Shown piece after piece: positions 8,862 to 17,973 of a stretch of 34,403 nt of DNA; the first letter of the stretch is position 1; each line of letters opens with the position of its first letter. Both the position numbers and the translations under genes were made by a program. This DNA is from an uncultured Bacilli bacterium. Lineage in GTDB: Bacteria > Bacillota_I > Bacilli_A > RF39 > UBA660. The stretch covers positions 1-34,403 of the forward strand of contig CANQOR010000015.1 of assembly GCA_947625535.1 (NCBI GenBank). Direction: 5' to 3'. Under the pieces are notes generated by a model. The model was not told the origin of the DNA and did no database searches. It saw nothing but the letters and a program-made list of their open reading frames with translations.

Positions 8862-9596
8862 TTAATGATTTTCAATTTTTTCAAAATCAACTTCTTTTAA
8901 ATTAACTTTATATTTTTGAACATATTTATTTTTTGAATTGTTTAATAATGATATTCTGAGCTCAATATCGTTTATATTTATAGGATTTTCAAAAGCAGTC
9001 CTATATTCGTGCAACGAAAAAGATGATTCAGAGTTAAGACTTGTAAAACTATTATAAGTATCTTCACAATTAAAAATAATTTGTTCATTTTCTATGAGAT
9101 TAATAAATACTTTGTCATTACTTTTTAACTTATTTAAATCTGGATCAAATAGTTGGATTTTATTAATGAAAGTTATGTACTTAGTACCTTTTTCAATAAT
9201 ATAACCATTTATAAAAAGATTAGGATCAGCACTTTCGATAGCATAAACATTATATGGTTCTGGTACTTCTTTAGAAGATTCATAATGTCTATTAAGAAAA
9301 TAAATTATAAAAGAAAAAGTAAATATTGTAATAATTAATAAAATAATTAAAAGTTTAATAATCTTTTTACTATGATCTGGTTTTTGTTCTTCATTTAATT
9401 TACAATTAACTAATTCATCGACTGTGATACCTAAAGCTTTACTTACTGGTGCTAGCATATAAATATCTGGTAAGTAAACTCCCCTTTCCCATTTAGATAT
9501 AACTTTATCACTAACATTTAAACGATTACCTAGTTCTTTTTGAGTAATTTGTTTTTCTTTACGTAATTTTTCAATAAATTCTCCGATATCATTCAT
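8862..9596 (-). CDS. Membrane-tethered XRE-family transcription regulator
   Basis: Residues 6-63 form a Cro/CI-type helix-turn-helix (QITQKELGNRLNVSDKVISKWERG, a typical recognition helix). A lysine-rich linker and a membrane helix (about 79-100) follow, then about 140 residues predicted to lie outside the cell. That outer domain is beta-rich and resembles nothing I know. This layout suggests a one-component sensor that reads an envelope signal and acts directly on DNA. The ATG has an AGGGGTG site 8 nt upstream, and a TATAAT -10 lies at 9626-9631. The gene sits directly upstream of the secreted protein gene and its direct repeats; an untested guess is that it controls that promoter. Confidence 0.85.
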   Translation of the reverse strand: MNDIGEFIEKLRKEKQITQKELGNRLNVSDKVISKWERGVYLPDIYMLAPVSKALGITVDELVNCKLNEEQKPDHSKKIIKLLIILLIITIFTFSFIIYFLNRHYESSKEVPEPYNVYAIESADPNLFINGYIIEKGTKYITFINKIQLFDPDLNKLKSNDKVFINLIENEQIIFNCEDTYNSFTSLNSESSFSLHEYRTAFENPININDIELRISLLNNSKNKYVQKYKVNLKEVDFEKIENH

Positions 9597-9695
9597 TTAA
9601 TCTACACCCCTAAATTTTCGTAAATATTATAATATGAAAAAATAATAAATTTTATTTACAATGGCTATTTTGGAATATAGATAAAACAAATAAAA

Positions 9696-9715
9696 AAGTA
9701 CTCATAAGAGTACTT
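9696..9715 (-). terminator. Intrinsic terminator after the 533-aa membrane protein gene
   Basis: AAGTACTC pairs with GAGTACTT across an ATAA loop, overlapping the stop codon. On the minus strand a TTTTTTATTTG tract follows. Confidence 0.8.
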
Positions 9716-11315
9716 AGTAAACTTTTTCAACATCTATTATATCTTTATCAGTTGCATAATAACCTATTTTAATAGTATCTCCTACTTTTAAGAAAGGTAG
9801 TTTATCACTTAAACTAATAGATATTTTAAAATTATGATTGTTAGCTGTAACATAATAGTAAGTATATCCATTTATAATAGCTGTATTAATTGATGTTACT
9901 TTTATTTCTTCTAAGACTAATTCTTCATCTTTAGCTTCGGCTTTAAAGTTAGCTAAGTAATTGTCTTTGGCTGCTATTATACCTTTTGAAGAATCAGTAA
10001 CAATAACTTTTTGATAATCTTTAACATCTACAAAGCCATACATTTTAACTAGACCACTAGAATCTTTTAAACTAACTAAATATGTTGGACGTCCTTTTAA
10101 ATTAATTAATAATGGGAATGTAGATATATAACCCATATCTTGAACTTGACCTTCAGCACTACTCATAGCACTAAATTCTTCGGCACCAGGTACACTATAA
10201 TATGTAGTTTTACCTGTACGCATGTTAGTTAAGATAAAACCTAGATTAGATTCATCACTTACAACACTAGTAATACCTGTATATAGATAAATATCATCAT
10301 TCATAGCAAGATAGTTATAACCATCTGTTGTATTAACAACATTCTTTTGACCAAATATACTATTAAAGAAACCATTTTTGTAGTTGCCCCAGTCATCTAC
10401 TTGTTCAATAATTAAAGATGCTGAATAGGCAATATCAACCCATGTAGGAATTTCATCATTACTATATTTATGAGATTCACCTGTTATAGGATCAAATATT
10501 ATAACACCAGTAACTTTAGCTTTTAAACCAATTGCTGTATAACTAATAGTTGGAATTATATAATATGGTTTTCCTTCATTATCTATTTCAAAAGATATTT
10601 TACCAAAGTTAGTTGTTGGATAAGTAAATCTTAATTTACGTCTTAAATTTTCATTAAATAAAGCACTTTCACTATATTTCATTCCTTTATCTAAACGAAC
10701 TAAATTAGATTCACCTGTAACACTATCAACTGTAATATAACCAACTATACCATTTTTACGATTAGTTAACCATTTAAAGGCATCAGCATACTCTAAAGGA
10801 GTAACTCTCATAATAGAATCATTATAATTAATTTGTGTATATAAATTAGAAACACTAAATTGACTTACTAATTCACTTACTTGACCCATTACACGATCAC
10901 CTAATACTTCAGATGAATCACGATCTAGTAATGGTAAATGATTAAAGTTAACTTCTGGAATATCTTCGCTAAAATTACCATTTTCATCAACACTTATTCT
11001 TTGTTGATAACTCTTAGCATTAAATAATGGAGAACATATAAAGTTAACTATTATAATTAAGAATATACCTATAGAAATAGCATAAATTGTATATAAAAGT
11101 TGTTTTGGAAAGTCAACTTTTACTCTTTTTCCTTTATGAAATAATTCGACTGTATTAAAAGACGAAAATGTACTTATTACAGCATAGAATAAAGCTATAA
11201 AAGCTATGTACATATAAAAGCCAATGTTATTTAAATTAATAGCTGGTAAAGTAACATAATATACTAAGAAAGCAACTACTAAAGTTATAACAATATTAAT
11301 TATTTTTCTAACCAT
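9714..11315 (-). CDS. Large membrane protein with extracellular domain, unknown
   Basis: Three membrane helices lie near the N-terminus (about residues 5-26, 32-52 and 73-97). A roughly 430-residue mostly beta-rich region follows, predicted to be extracytoplasmic. It contains repeated DSVTGES / DPITGES / NMRTGKT-type turns, suggesting PepSY-like or propeller-like sheets that I cannot assign. No catalytic motif is evident. A GTG at 11324 belongs to the Shine-Dalgarno sequence AGGTGAT, so the ATG at 11315 is used (533 aa). It lies 15 nt downstream of the 640-aa gene and probably shares its transcript. A terminator directly follows. The protein may be a cell-envelope biogenesis factor, but that is only suggested by topology. 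Confidence 0.7.
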   Translation of the reverse strand: MVRKIINIVITLVVAFLVYYVTLPAINLNNIGFYMYIAFIALFYAVISTFSSFNTVELFHKGKRVKVDFPKQLLYTIYAISIGIFLIIIVNFICSPLFNAKSYQQRISVDENGNFSEDIPEVNFNHLPLLDRDSSEVLGDRVMGQVSELVSQFSVSNLYTQINYNDSIMRVTPLEYADAFKWLTNRKNGIVGYITVDSVTGESNLVRLDKGMKYSESALFNENLRRKLRFTYPTTNFGKISFEIDNEGKPYYIIPTISYTAIGLKAKVTGVIIFDPITGESHKYSNDEIPTWVDIAYSASLIIEQVDDWGNYKNGFFNSIFGQKNVVNTTDGYNYLAMNDDIYLYTGITSVVSDESNLGFILTNMRTGKTTYYSVPGAEEFSAMSSAEGQVQDMGYISTFPLLINLKGRPTYLVSLKDSSGLVKMYGFVDVKDYQKVIVTDSSKGIIAAKDNYLANFKAEAKDEELVLEEIKVTSINTAIINGYTYYYVTANNHNFKISISLSDKLPFLKVGDTIKIGYYATDKDIIDVEKVY

Positions 11316-11330
11316 TCTTATCACCTAAAT

Positions 11331-13253
11331 TTATTTTAACATATTTTTTGTCTTCTTACAATTCAATGTGTTAGCTTTAAGAATGCTATTGTATTTTAAT
11401 ATAAGGTAACCACACATATGAGCAGCTTTTAATAAAGTTTCATCATCTATAGATACTAATTCATTATCTATAGAACGTAATTTAATTAATAATTTGTCCC
11501 ATGTTAATTCAATATCTTCAGGATGTTCTTCTAAATATTTAATTATTTTATTACCATATTTTATTAATTTAGTTTTAATTTTTTCTTGTTCTATAAAATC
11601 TAATCCATTATTATCACATAAAGCCATATCTATATGATAACGTAAATCACGATATTCACTATATAAACAATCAATATTTAAAGATGTAGGTTTATATAAA
11701 ACACCTTCATAATAGAAACCATTAATAAATAAATATCTAATTATATTATCAAAACTCATATTATATATTTTAGAGCCTAGTTTTATTATTAAATAACTAG
11801 AAATATAACGATAATCATAGTTTATTTCTTTACTGTGTTTGCCTAAATAAAACTTAGAATTATCTTGGTTATTTATAGTATTTTGATAAAATTCATTTAG
11901 GGCATTAAAATCATCAAGGTAGTAAACATCTTGACCTTTAATTAAGACGATAGCTGGTAAATCATTACTATGATCAGCTTTAAAACATCTTATTTTATAA
12001 TTTTTTATTAATTGACCAATTATTTTATTAAACTTAGGATCTTCAATAAATAAATCAACATGCATAGGTAGTGAAACTATTTCTAGTAATTTATCTAAAG
12101 CATGAATTTTTTTATAAGATTCATAGTTTTGAACATAGTAGTTTTTTAAATATAAGATACGATGACGACCATTTTTTATTTCATATTCATTACCTATTTT
12201 TTCAACTATTATGTCATATCTTTTTTTAATAGCAATTATATTTTCATCAAAAGATGAAGATATTTTATCTTTGGTTCCATTAGTATCTAACATACCATAG
12301 ATTAAATCTATATCATAATCAATATCACCAGTTAGTTCTTCGTTACGATAAATAAAATGTTTAGTAACAGGTATTTTTTCATAACGAGAATATGTAACGT
12401 ATAATTCTGGTTCTTTTATTATTTTAGGTACATAGGGATTTAAAGTATTATAATCAACTAAAGTTCCTTTGACATTATTTTTATTATAAGCACATATTTG
12501 TTGTAATTCGTATTTAGTTGGTAGATGTAAGAAAGATAAGTAACGTGTTGGAATATATTCTCTAGTACGATGTTTTTCTAAGTCTTTAGTACTTAAATTA
12601 ACTACTTTAGATGGAAAGATAACTAGTAATGGTTTTTTACCTATAAAAGCATTGATAGTACGATGAGATGTTTGAAGAGATTGATGAGTTTTAAAACGAA
12701 TATTTTCTAATCGTTCATCTAAAATAGATTCATAATAACTTGATTCAGTAGCTCCTACTATAAGAGGTTTTTCTTTAGTTTTAGGTTGCTTTAAAATACT
12801 ATTATATATAATAGATGGTGAACTAAAAACAAGAGAAAGAGATCTACTTACATCACTATATATCTCTATTTGATTTTCTTTATAACCAATAGTATTTTGA
12901 GATAGTTGACGTTCTAATCTATTTAGTTCAAGAGCAAGATTTTTTGGTTTATCAAATGGTGAATTTAAACCAAACATTCTAATTCTATTTTCAAAGTAAC
13001 TAGTAGTAGGATATATTAAATAATTATCATTTTCTATACTAGGTTCACTTAAGACACGATAAAATAAATCGCTTATGTTTTCTTCGATTGGAGCAGATGG
13101 ATTATTTAAGTAATAATTAATTATTTCACCAATATTATTTATTACTCTATTTACATCATTGTTAGAATATGAACATAGTTCGATTAAGAAACTTTTATCA
13201 TTTAATAATTTATTTAATAAATTTATTATATTTTTTATATCTGTTTTTTCCAT
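11331..13253 (-). CDS. Hypothetical protein with ParB-like motif, 640 aa
   Basis: No signal peptide or membrane helix is visible, so this is probably cytoplasmic. The one recognisable feature is EIKNGRHRILYLK (about 358-370), which matches the ParB/sulfiredoxin-type signature in which a Gly-x-His-Arg loop binds phosphate or nucleotide. The preceding segment (SSFDENIIAIKKRYDIIVEKIGNEY) fits the strand-helix arrangement before that loop. The N-terminal 300 residues and the C-terminal helical region are unassigned. Function is unknown; a nucleotide-binding or CTP-type switch is one possibility. The start is ATG with a weak AAGG site. Its stop lies 15 nt before the 533-aa membrane protein gene, so the two probably form an operon. 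Confidence 0.65.
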   Translation of the reverse strand: MEKTDIKNIINLLNKLLNDKSFLIELCSYSNNDVNRVINNIGEIINYYLNNPSAPIEENISDLFYRVLSEPSIENDNYLIYPTTSYFENRIRMFGLNSPFDKPKNLALELNRLERQLSQNTIGYKENQIEIYSDVSRSLSLVFSSPSIIYNSILKQPKTKEKPLIVGATESSYYESILDERLENIRFKTHQSLQTSHRTINAFIGKKPLLVIFPSKVVNLSTKDLEKHRTREYIPTRYLSFLHLPTKYELQQICAYNKNNVKGTLVDYNTLNPYVPKIIKEPELYVTYSRYEKIPVTKHFIYRNEELTGDIDYDIDLIYGMLDTNGTKDKISSSFDENIIAIKKRYDIIVEKIGNEYEIKNGRHRILYLKNYYVQNYESYKKIHALDKLLEIVSLPMHVDLFIEDPKFNKIIGQLIKNYKIRCFKADHSNDLPAIVLIKGQDVYYLDDFNALNEFYQNTINNQDNSKFYLGKHSKEINYDYRYISSYLIIKLGSKIYNMSFDNIIRYLFINGFYYEGVLYKPTSLNIDCLYSEYRDLRYHIDMALCDNNGLDFIEQEKIKTKLIKYGNKIIKYLEEHPEDIELTWDKLLIKLRSIDNELVSIDDETLLKAAHMCGYLILKYNSILKANTLNCKKTKNMLK

Positions 13254-13276
13254 ATTAAAACCTTAATTCAATTAAA

Positions 13277-13301
13277 AATATCCCTTTTTATGAGGGATAT
13301 T
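13277..13301 (-). terminator. Intrinsic terminator after the 137-aa gene
   Basis: AATATCCCT pairs with AGGGATATT across a 7-nt loop, and on the minus strand a T-rich tract follows. It lies between the 137-aa gene and the 640-aa gene, so the latter needs its own promoter. Confidence 0.8.
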
Positions 13302-13336
13302 ATACTATAGATTAAATATTTAGTAAAATTATGCTC

Positions 13337-13750
13337 TTAATTACATAAACTAGTCACTTTATCATAGATAGTTGAATTAAAACTATATAAGGCATTAGTA
13401 TCACTACGATAGATAAAACTACTATTAGCATCAAAAGCAATATAGTTATTTTCACCATTAACAACTTTATATGTACCAGTTATAATTTGACCAGTTATTT
13501 TATCAGAATCACCTAATAATTTAGCTTTATTAAATTCAGTATAAATATCTAAAGCATCTTCAGTAGATATCATACATTCACGGTATTCTCCTTGATTAAC
13601 ACCGGTTGTATCATAGTGTTTATATATTTTAATATCAATATCATTATCTCTTCTATTATTAGAACTATGAACTATAAATACTATTAAACAAATAGTAAGC
13701 ATTAAAGCACCAACAACGATTGCTATTTTAACTTCTTTATTTTCTTCCAT
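13337..13750 (-). CDS. Small single-pass membrane-anchored protein
   Basis: This 137-aa protein has one N-terminal hydrophobic helix (about residues 8-27, preceded by acidic and Lys residues), followed by about 110 residues that would face outside. Two cysteines (one in YRECMIS and one in the C-terminal SLCN) could pair. The outer part contains a KITGQIITGTYKVVNGENNYIAFDANS beta segment reminiscent of a small beta-barrel domain, but no family is recognised. The ATG has a strong GGAGGATG site. A TATACT -10 lies upstream, and the gene is followed by a terminator. Confidence 0.65.
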   Translation of the reverse strand: MEENKEVKIAIVVGALMLTICLIVFIVHSSNNRRDNDIDIKIYKHYDTTGVNQGEYRECMISTEDALDIYTEFNKAKLLGDSDKITGQIITGTYKVVNGENNYIAFDANSSFIYRSDTNALYSFNSTIYDKVTSLCN

Positions 13751-13785
13751 ATGACATCCTCCATATAATTAAGTATAACATATTT

Positions 13786-14628
13786 TTATTTTTTTAAATA
13801 TTGTTTTAAGGCTTTTAAGTTAGTTTTAAAGTCTTTTATACCGATATCATAAACTTCTTGTAATTTAGAAACATTTTTTTCTAAACGACCAATATTTAAA
13901 GACTTGGATGGTCTTATAACAAAGATTTCTTTTTGTTTTTCTAATTTAGAAAGATAATCTAAAGTATTATTATAATTTTTATATCTATTATTACAGCATT
14001 CGATAAATTTAGGATAGTTATGATAGAAAATTTTAGGTAATAATGAAGATGTTTTTTTCTTACGATAATCTAATGGTCTAGTTAAGATAACTATTATTTT
14101 ATCAACATCTAATTCTTGCATTTTTTTAATTGGTATACTATCTGACATACCACCATCTAAATATTTTTTATCCCCTATTTTTACTATTTTAGATACAAAA
14201 GGAATTGATCCTGATGCACGTAGTTCTTCTATTTGGACTGAGGCATTTATTATTTTAGGATATTCTGGTTTACCTGTTTCTACATTAGTTACAGTAGCAT
14301 AAAAATCTATTTTTGATTTAGAAAAAGTTTCTTCATCAAAGACATCTAATTTAAATGGTATTTCATAAAAAGCAAAATCTTTATTAATTATATTACCTGT
14401 AGTTATTAATGATTTTAAACTAATATATCTTTTATCATTAAGATATTTTTTATTATATCTTAGGGAACGCCCTTTTTGTTTAGAAGCATAGTTTATACCA
14501 AATAAAGCACCAGCTGAGACACCAATAATACTATTTACTTTAATATTTTCATCTAACATAGCATCTAAAACACCAGCTGTATATAAACCACGCATTCCAC
14601 CTCCTTCTAATACTAACCCTACTTTCAT
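13786..14628 (-). CDS. Patatin-like phospholipase family protein
   Basis: This is a cytoplasmic serine hydrolase of the bacterial patatin family (RssA/YlbK type), which cleaves acyl esters of phospholipids. Numbering from the ATG used here, the oxyanion-hole glycine run is EGGGMRG (8-14), the nucleophile elbow is GVSAG with Ser38, and the catalytic Asp158 lies in the DGG motif, followed by SDSIPI. The length (280 aa) is normal. A GTG at 14637 lies inside the Shine-Dalgarno sequence (AAAGGAGTG), so the ATG at 14628 is chosen. The 231-aa gene upstream ends at 14634, five bases before this start, so the two are cotranscribed. The substrate and physiological role are not visible. Confidence 0.9.
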   Translation of the reverse strand: MKVGLVLEGGGMRGLYTAGVLDAMLDENIKVNSIIGVSAGALFGINYASKQKGRSLRYNKKYLNDKRYISLKSLITTGNIINKDFAFYEIPFKLDVFDEETFSKSKIDFYATVTNVETGKPEYPKIINASVQIEELRASGSIPFVSKIVKIGDKKYLDGGMSDSIPIKKMQELDVDKIIVILTRPLDYRKKKTSSLLPKIFYHNYPKFIECCNNRYKNYNNTLDYLSKLEKQKEIFVIRPSKSLNIGRLEKNVSKLQEVYDIGIKDFKTNLKALKQYLKK

Positions 14629-14633
14629 TTTAT

Positions 14634-15329
14634 TCACTCCTTTTCTTTTGGTTTAGGAAAATATATTTTACCTAATAACCATAAATAATGATCAATTTCT
14701 TTATAATTATAGTTGGTCTTATTAGTAGTATTTATTTCATTAAGAAAATCATCTAAAATTGTTTTAAAAGTTTCATAATCTTTTAAAGATTTACGATTCT
14801 TAAAAGAAGAACTATTAAAGTATTTATTATTTTTAAAATACCATAAAACATTATCTACATTACTATCATAGATTGGATATTTTAAAGGTTCATGAAAGCT
14901 ACAATATTTAGTTGAAAAAGAATAAAATGAATGATTATTAACTTCTTTCATTTTATTTACTAATTTAGGATCTCCTTTTAATAAAAGTTCATCAAAATTA
15001 GTAATAGAATGAATCTTTTTAGCAACTTCATAAATTGAAAAAATATTAGTACCATAAAAATCATTAATAACAGAAGATTTTAATAAAATATTTTCTAACT
15101 TATTATTACTATTATAATTGTTAATTAATAAATTAAGAGATGTTTCTTGATCATTATATTTTTTTAAATTAATATCTTCTAAAAGATTATCTAAGATATT
15201 TTGACATTCTTTAGGTAAATCATTTATTTTATCTTTAATAAATTGTTTAAGAGATGGTGTTTTACTATTCCAAATACTTAAATAAAAAGCAATAATTTCT
15301 TTATTAGGTTTTGCTATTCTTATAGTCAT
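14634..15329 (-). CDS. Hypothetical protein, 231 aa, HYSFSTKYCSF-type motif
   Basis: A cytoplasmic protein, mostly helical. The core HSFYSFSTKYCSFHEPLKYPIYDS (about residues 133-156) resembles a motif seen in uncharacterised bacterial proteins that share a helix-hairpin-helix-like arrangement with base-excision glycosylases. I cannot name the family and the link to DNA repair is only a suggestion. The gene is first of a two-gene unit with the patatin-like phospholipase; its TGA stop lies five bases before that ATG. A well-formed promoter lies upstream (TTGCAA, 17 bp, TATAGT at 15355-15383). The ribosome-binding site is weak (GAAAG). Confidence 0.65.
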   Translation of the reverse strand: MTIRIAKPNKEIIAFYLSIWNSKTPSLKQFIKDKINDLPKECQNILDNLLEDINLKKYNDQETSLNLLINNYNSNNKLENILLKSSVINDFYGTNIFSIYEVAKKIHSITNFDELLLKGDPKLVNKMKEVNNHSFYSFSTKYCSFHEPLKYPIYDSNVDNVLWYFKNNKYFNSSSFKNRKSLKDYETFKTILDDFLNEINTTNKTNYNYKEIDHYLWLLGKIYFPKPKEKE

Positions 15330-15354
15330 TAAAATACCAACTTTCTTTAAAAAT

Positions 15355-15383
15355 ACTATACATTTTTTTACTTATATTTGCAA
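15355..15383 (-). promoter_or_regulatory. Sigma-A type promoter for the 231-aa/patatin unit
   Basis: On the minus strand, the -35 is TTGCAA (15378-15383), the spacer is 17 bp and the -10 is TATAGT (15355-15360). The -35 lies 3 bp from the palindrome at 15387-15402. Confidence 0.7.
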
Positions 15384-15386
15384 GAG

Positions 15387-15402
15387 TTAGATAACTATCT
15401 AA
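15387..15402. promoter_or_regulatory. Perfect 16-bp palindrome, likely operator
   Basis: TTAGATAACTATCTAA is a perfect inverted repeat with 7-bp arms and a 2-bp centre. It lies between two divergent promoters. It covers the expected -35 position of the plus-strand promoter and lies 3 bp from the -35 of the minus-strand promoter, as expected of a repressor site that could control both units. Confidence 0.55.
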
Positions 15403-15411
15403 AAAGCGTTG

Positions 15412-15420
15412 TGATATAAT
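15412..15420 (+). promoter_or_regulatory. Extended -10 promoter of the deacetylase gene
   Basis: TGATATAAT is a perfect extended -10 element (TG-N-TATAAT, the -10 itself at 15415-15420). The -35 region 17 bp upstream (TAACTA) is poor, which fits an extended -10 promoter. The ATA start lies 24 nt downstream of the -10. Confidence 0.65.
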
Positions 15421-15443
15421 CAAATTATAGAAGGTGTGTTGTT

Positions 15444-16877
15444 ATAAAAAAGAAGTACTATTTAGTAATCTTTACTATATTACTTATCTTATTTATAGCT
15501 ATGAGTTTAGGTATTATATTAGTTAAAGATGAAGATTTTCAAGTTAAAGATTTTAAAGATACTATTGAGTTAGTTTATAATTCAACATATCAAGAAGATA
15601 TAGGTAATGTATGTTATGGTAATAAAGATAAATGTGTAGATGTTGATGAAGTTTGTAAAGAAGGTTTTGTTGATACTACAAAAGTTGGGGAATACAAAAT
15701 ATCATATACTTATAAATATAAAGATAAAAGTTTAACTAAAGAACAAATTGTTAAAGTTATTGATAATGTTAAACCTGTTATTGAAGTTGAAGATAGCAGT
15801 TTAAAAGCTTGTCCAAAGGAAAAAGATTTAAATTTTAAAGTTAAAGCTTACGATGAATATGATGGAGATTTAACTGACCAAGTAATAGAAACGATTAATG
15901 ATGATAAAGTTACTTTTAAAGTAAGTGATAAATCTGGTAATGTTTATGAAGTAACTAAAGATATTAATTATAGTGATACAGGGGCTCCTAAGATTGCTTT
16001 AAAAGGTGATGCTACTGTTTATGTAGTAGTAAATGGAACATATAAAGAACAAGGAGCTGAAGCTACTGATGATTGTGATGGAGATATTTCAAGTAAAATA
16101 GAAATATCTGGTAAAGTAGATACAAGTACTGTTGGTACTTATAAAATAACTTATAAAGTAAAAGATAGTTCTAATAATAGTAAAAGTGTTACTAGAACAG
16201 TTAAAGTTTATCAAAAGAATAATAGTAGTAATAACAATAATACTAGTAAAGTAATTTATTTAACTTTTGATGATGGACCAGGTCCTTATACTAATCAACT
16301 ATTAGATATTTTAAAGAAATATAATGTTAAAGCAACATTCTTTGTAACTAATCAAGGCATAACTAAAGGTTATGACGATGTAATATTAAGAGCTTATAAG
16401 GAAGGTCATACAATTGGTCTTCATTCAATGACTCATAATTATAGTATTTATCGTAGTTCTGAAACTTATTTTGAAGATTTATATGCTATTCAAGAGAAAG
16501 TTAAAAGAATAACAGGTCATACTTCGACGATAATAAGATTTCCTGGAGGTAGTTCTAATACTGTAAGTAGAAGTTATGATAATGGTACTAAAATAATGAG
16601 TAAATTAACTAAGGAAGTTGAAGCAAAAGGTTTTAAATATTTTGATTGGAATGTATCTAGTGGAGATGCTGGCCAAACAACTAGTAGTAAACAAGTTTAT
16701 AAAAATATTATCAATAGTTTAGGTTCTAAAAGTTCTTATGTTGTTTTACAACATGATATTAAGAAATATAGTGTTGATGCCGTAGAAGATGTTATTATTT
16801 ATGGTTTAGCTAATGGTTATACATTTAAACCTTTAACAATGGATTCCCCTACTGCTCATCATCATTTAAATAATTAA
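15444..16877 (+). CDS. Membrane-anchored NodB-type polysaccharide deacetylase
   Basis: This is probably a peptidoglycan N-acetylglucosamine deacetylase. The frame opens with basic residues and one hydrophobic anchor (KKKYYLVIFTILLILFIA). Three tandem Ig-like domains follow (about 45-255), the last a good DUF5011 module (GTYKITYKVKDSSNNS). After a Ser/Asn-rich linker comes the NodB domain with TFDDGP (274-279), metal-binding His327 and His331 (HSMTH), RFPGG (365-369), FDW (400-402) and LQHDI, whose His437 is motif 5. All catalytic motifs are intact. The first ATG (15501) lies inside the membrane anchor. The only sensible start is ATA at 15444, 7 nt after an AAGGTG site; numbering here uses it (477 aa). 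Ig-like domains probably hold the enzyme away from the membrane. Confidence 0.88.
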   Translation: MKKKYYLVIFTILLILFIAMSLGIILVKDEDFQVKDFKDTIELVYNSTYQEDIGNVCYGNKDKCVDVDEVCKEGFVDTTKVGEYKISYTYKYKDKSLTKEQIVKVIDNVKPVIEVEDSSLKACPKEKDLNFKVKAYDEYDGDLTDQVIETINDDKVTFKVSDKSGNVYEVTKDINYSDTGAPKIALKGDATVYVVVNGTYKEQGAEATDDCDGDISSKIEISGKVDTSTVGTYKITYKVKDSSNNSKSVTRTVKVYQKNNSSNNNNTSKVIYLTFDDGPGPYTNQLLDILKKYNVKATFFVTNQGITKGYDDVILRAYKEGHTIGLHSMTHNYSIYRSSETYFEDLYAIQEKVKRITGHTSTIIRFPGGSSNTVSRSYDNGTKIMSKLTKEVEAKGFKYFDWNVSSGDAGQTTSSKQVYKNIINSLGSKSSYVVLQHDIKKYSVDAVEDVIIYGLANGYTFKPLTMDSPTAHHHLNN

Positions 16878-16878
16878 A

Positions 16879-16909
16879 AACAAAGGAAAGCTATTTTCCT
16901 TTGTTTTTT
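16879..16909. terminator. Convergent bidirectional terminator
   Basis: A perfect 11-bp stem, AACAAAGGAAA with TTTCCTTTGTT, has a 5-nt loop. T runs follow on both strands. It ends the deacetylase transcript on the plus strand and ispG on the minus strand, and contains the last five codons and stop of ispG. Confidence 0.9.
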
Positions 16910-17973
16910 AACATTTCATTTATTTCTTCTTTTAAAGTTGAAACGATGTCTTTTTGAGGGACTTTTTTAATTATTTGACCCTTTTTAAAGATTAAACCTT
17001 CGTTTATACCACCAGCAATACCTATATCAGCATTCGAAGCTTCACCTGGTCCATTTACAGCACAACCCATAACAGCAACCGTAATATCACCTTGGATATT
17101 TTGTAAATATTCTTCTACTTCTTTAGCAATAGGTATTAAGTCGATTTGAGTTCGTCCACAAGTTGGACAAGAAACTAGTTTAGGTGAAGTATTAGATAAG
17201 TTACAATCTTTTAGTATTTCTTTAGCTACTTTTACCTCTTTAATTGGATCATCACATAGGGAAACACGAATAGTATTACCAATACCTTCTCTTAATAAAA
17301 TACCTAAACCAATACTAGATTTTATAGTACCACTAAATTCTGTACCAGCTTCAGTAATACCTATATGAAGAGGATACGGAAATGTTTTAGCAGCTTTTTC
17401 ATAAGCTTCTAAACATAAATTTAAATCTGAAGCTTTTAGAGATAAACATATATCATAGAAGTTTAATTCTTCTAGAATATCAATATGTCTTTGGGCACTT
17501 TCAATCATTGCTTTAGCGGTTGGTTTACCACCATATTTAGCTAACAAGTCTTTTTCTAAAGAACCAGCATTAACACCGATTCTAATAGGAATGTTTTTAG
17601 CTTTACAAGCTTCAACTACAGCTTTAACTTTTTCTTTTGAACCAATATTACCTGGATTAATTCTTATTTTATCAACACCAGATGCAATAGCTTCTAAAGC
17701 TATTTTATAATCAAAATGAATATCAGCTACAATGGGAATATGAATAGATTTTTTTATTTCTTTAATAGCTTTAGCATCTTCCATATCTAAACAAGCAACA
17801 CGAATTATTTCACAACCTGCTTGTTCTAAAGCTAATATTTGATTTACTGTTGCTTTAACATCTTTAGTTTTAGTATTACACATTGATTGAATAACAACAT
17901 GATTGTTACCACCAATAGTAACATTCCCTACTTTTATTTCTTTGGTTTTATTTCTTTTAATAATTTTAGTCAT
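16891..17973 (-). CDS. ispG: 4-hydroxy-3-methylbut-2-enyl diphosphate synthase
   Basis: IspG (GcpE) converts methylerythritol cyclodiphosphate to HMBPP in the MEP isoprenoid pathway, using a [4Fe-4S] cluster and reduced flavodoxin or ferredoxin. The 360-aa protein is full-length. The cluster ligands are Cys269 and Cys272 (SCPTCGRTQ) and Cys304 ([10 protein letters not shown]), with Glu311 completing the usual set. The TIM-barrel N-terminal part carries the typical IQSMCNT start and VADIHFDY and [10 protein letters not shown] motifs. The ATG has an AGGAG site. The gene shows that the organism uses the MEP route. Directly upstream lies a remnant of the 3' end of the rRNA methyltransferase gene, so before the insertion at 18-19 kb that gene was probably ispG's immediate upstream neighbour. 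Confidence 0.97.
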   Translation of the reverse strand: MTKIIKRNKTKEIKVGNVTIGGNNHVVIQSMCNTKTKDVKATVNQILALEQAGCEIIRVACLDMEDAKAIKEIKKSIHIPIVADIHFDYKIALEAIASGVDKIRINPGNIGSKEKVKAVVEACKAKNIPIRIGVNAGSLEKDLLAKYGGKPTAKAMIESAQRHIDILEELNFYDICLSLKASDLNLCLEAYEKAAKTFPYPLHIGITEAGTEFSGTIKSSIGLGILLREGIGNTIRVSLCDDPIKEVKVAKEILKDCNLSNTSPKLVSCPTCGRTQIDLIPIAKEVEEYLQNIQGDITVAVMGCAVNGPGEASNADIGIAGGINEGLIFKKGQIIKKVPQKDIVSTLKEEINEMLKNKGK

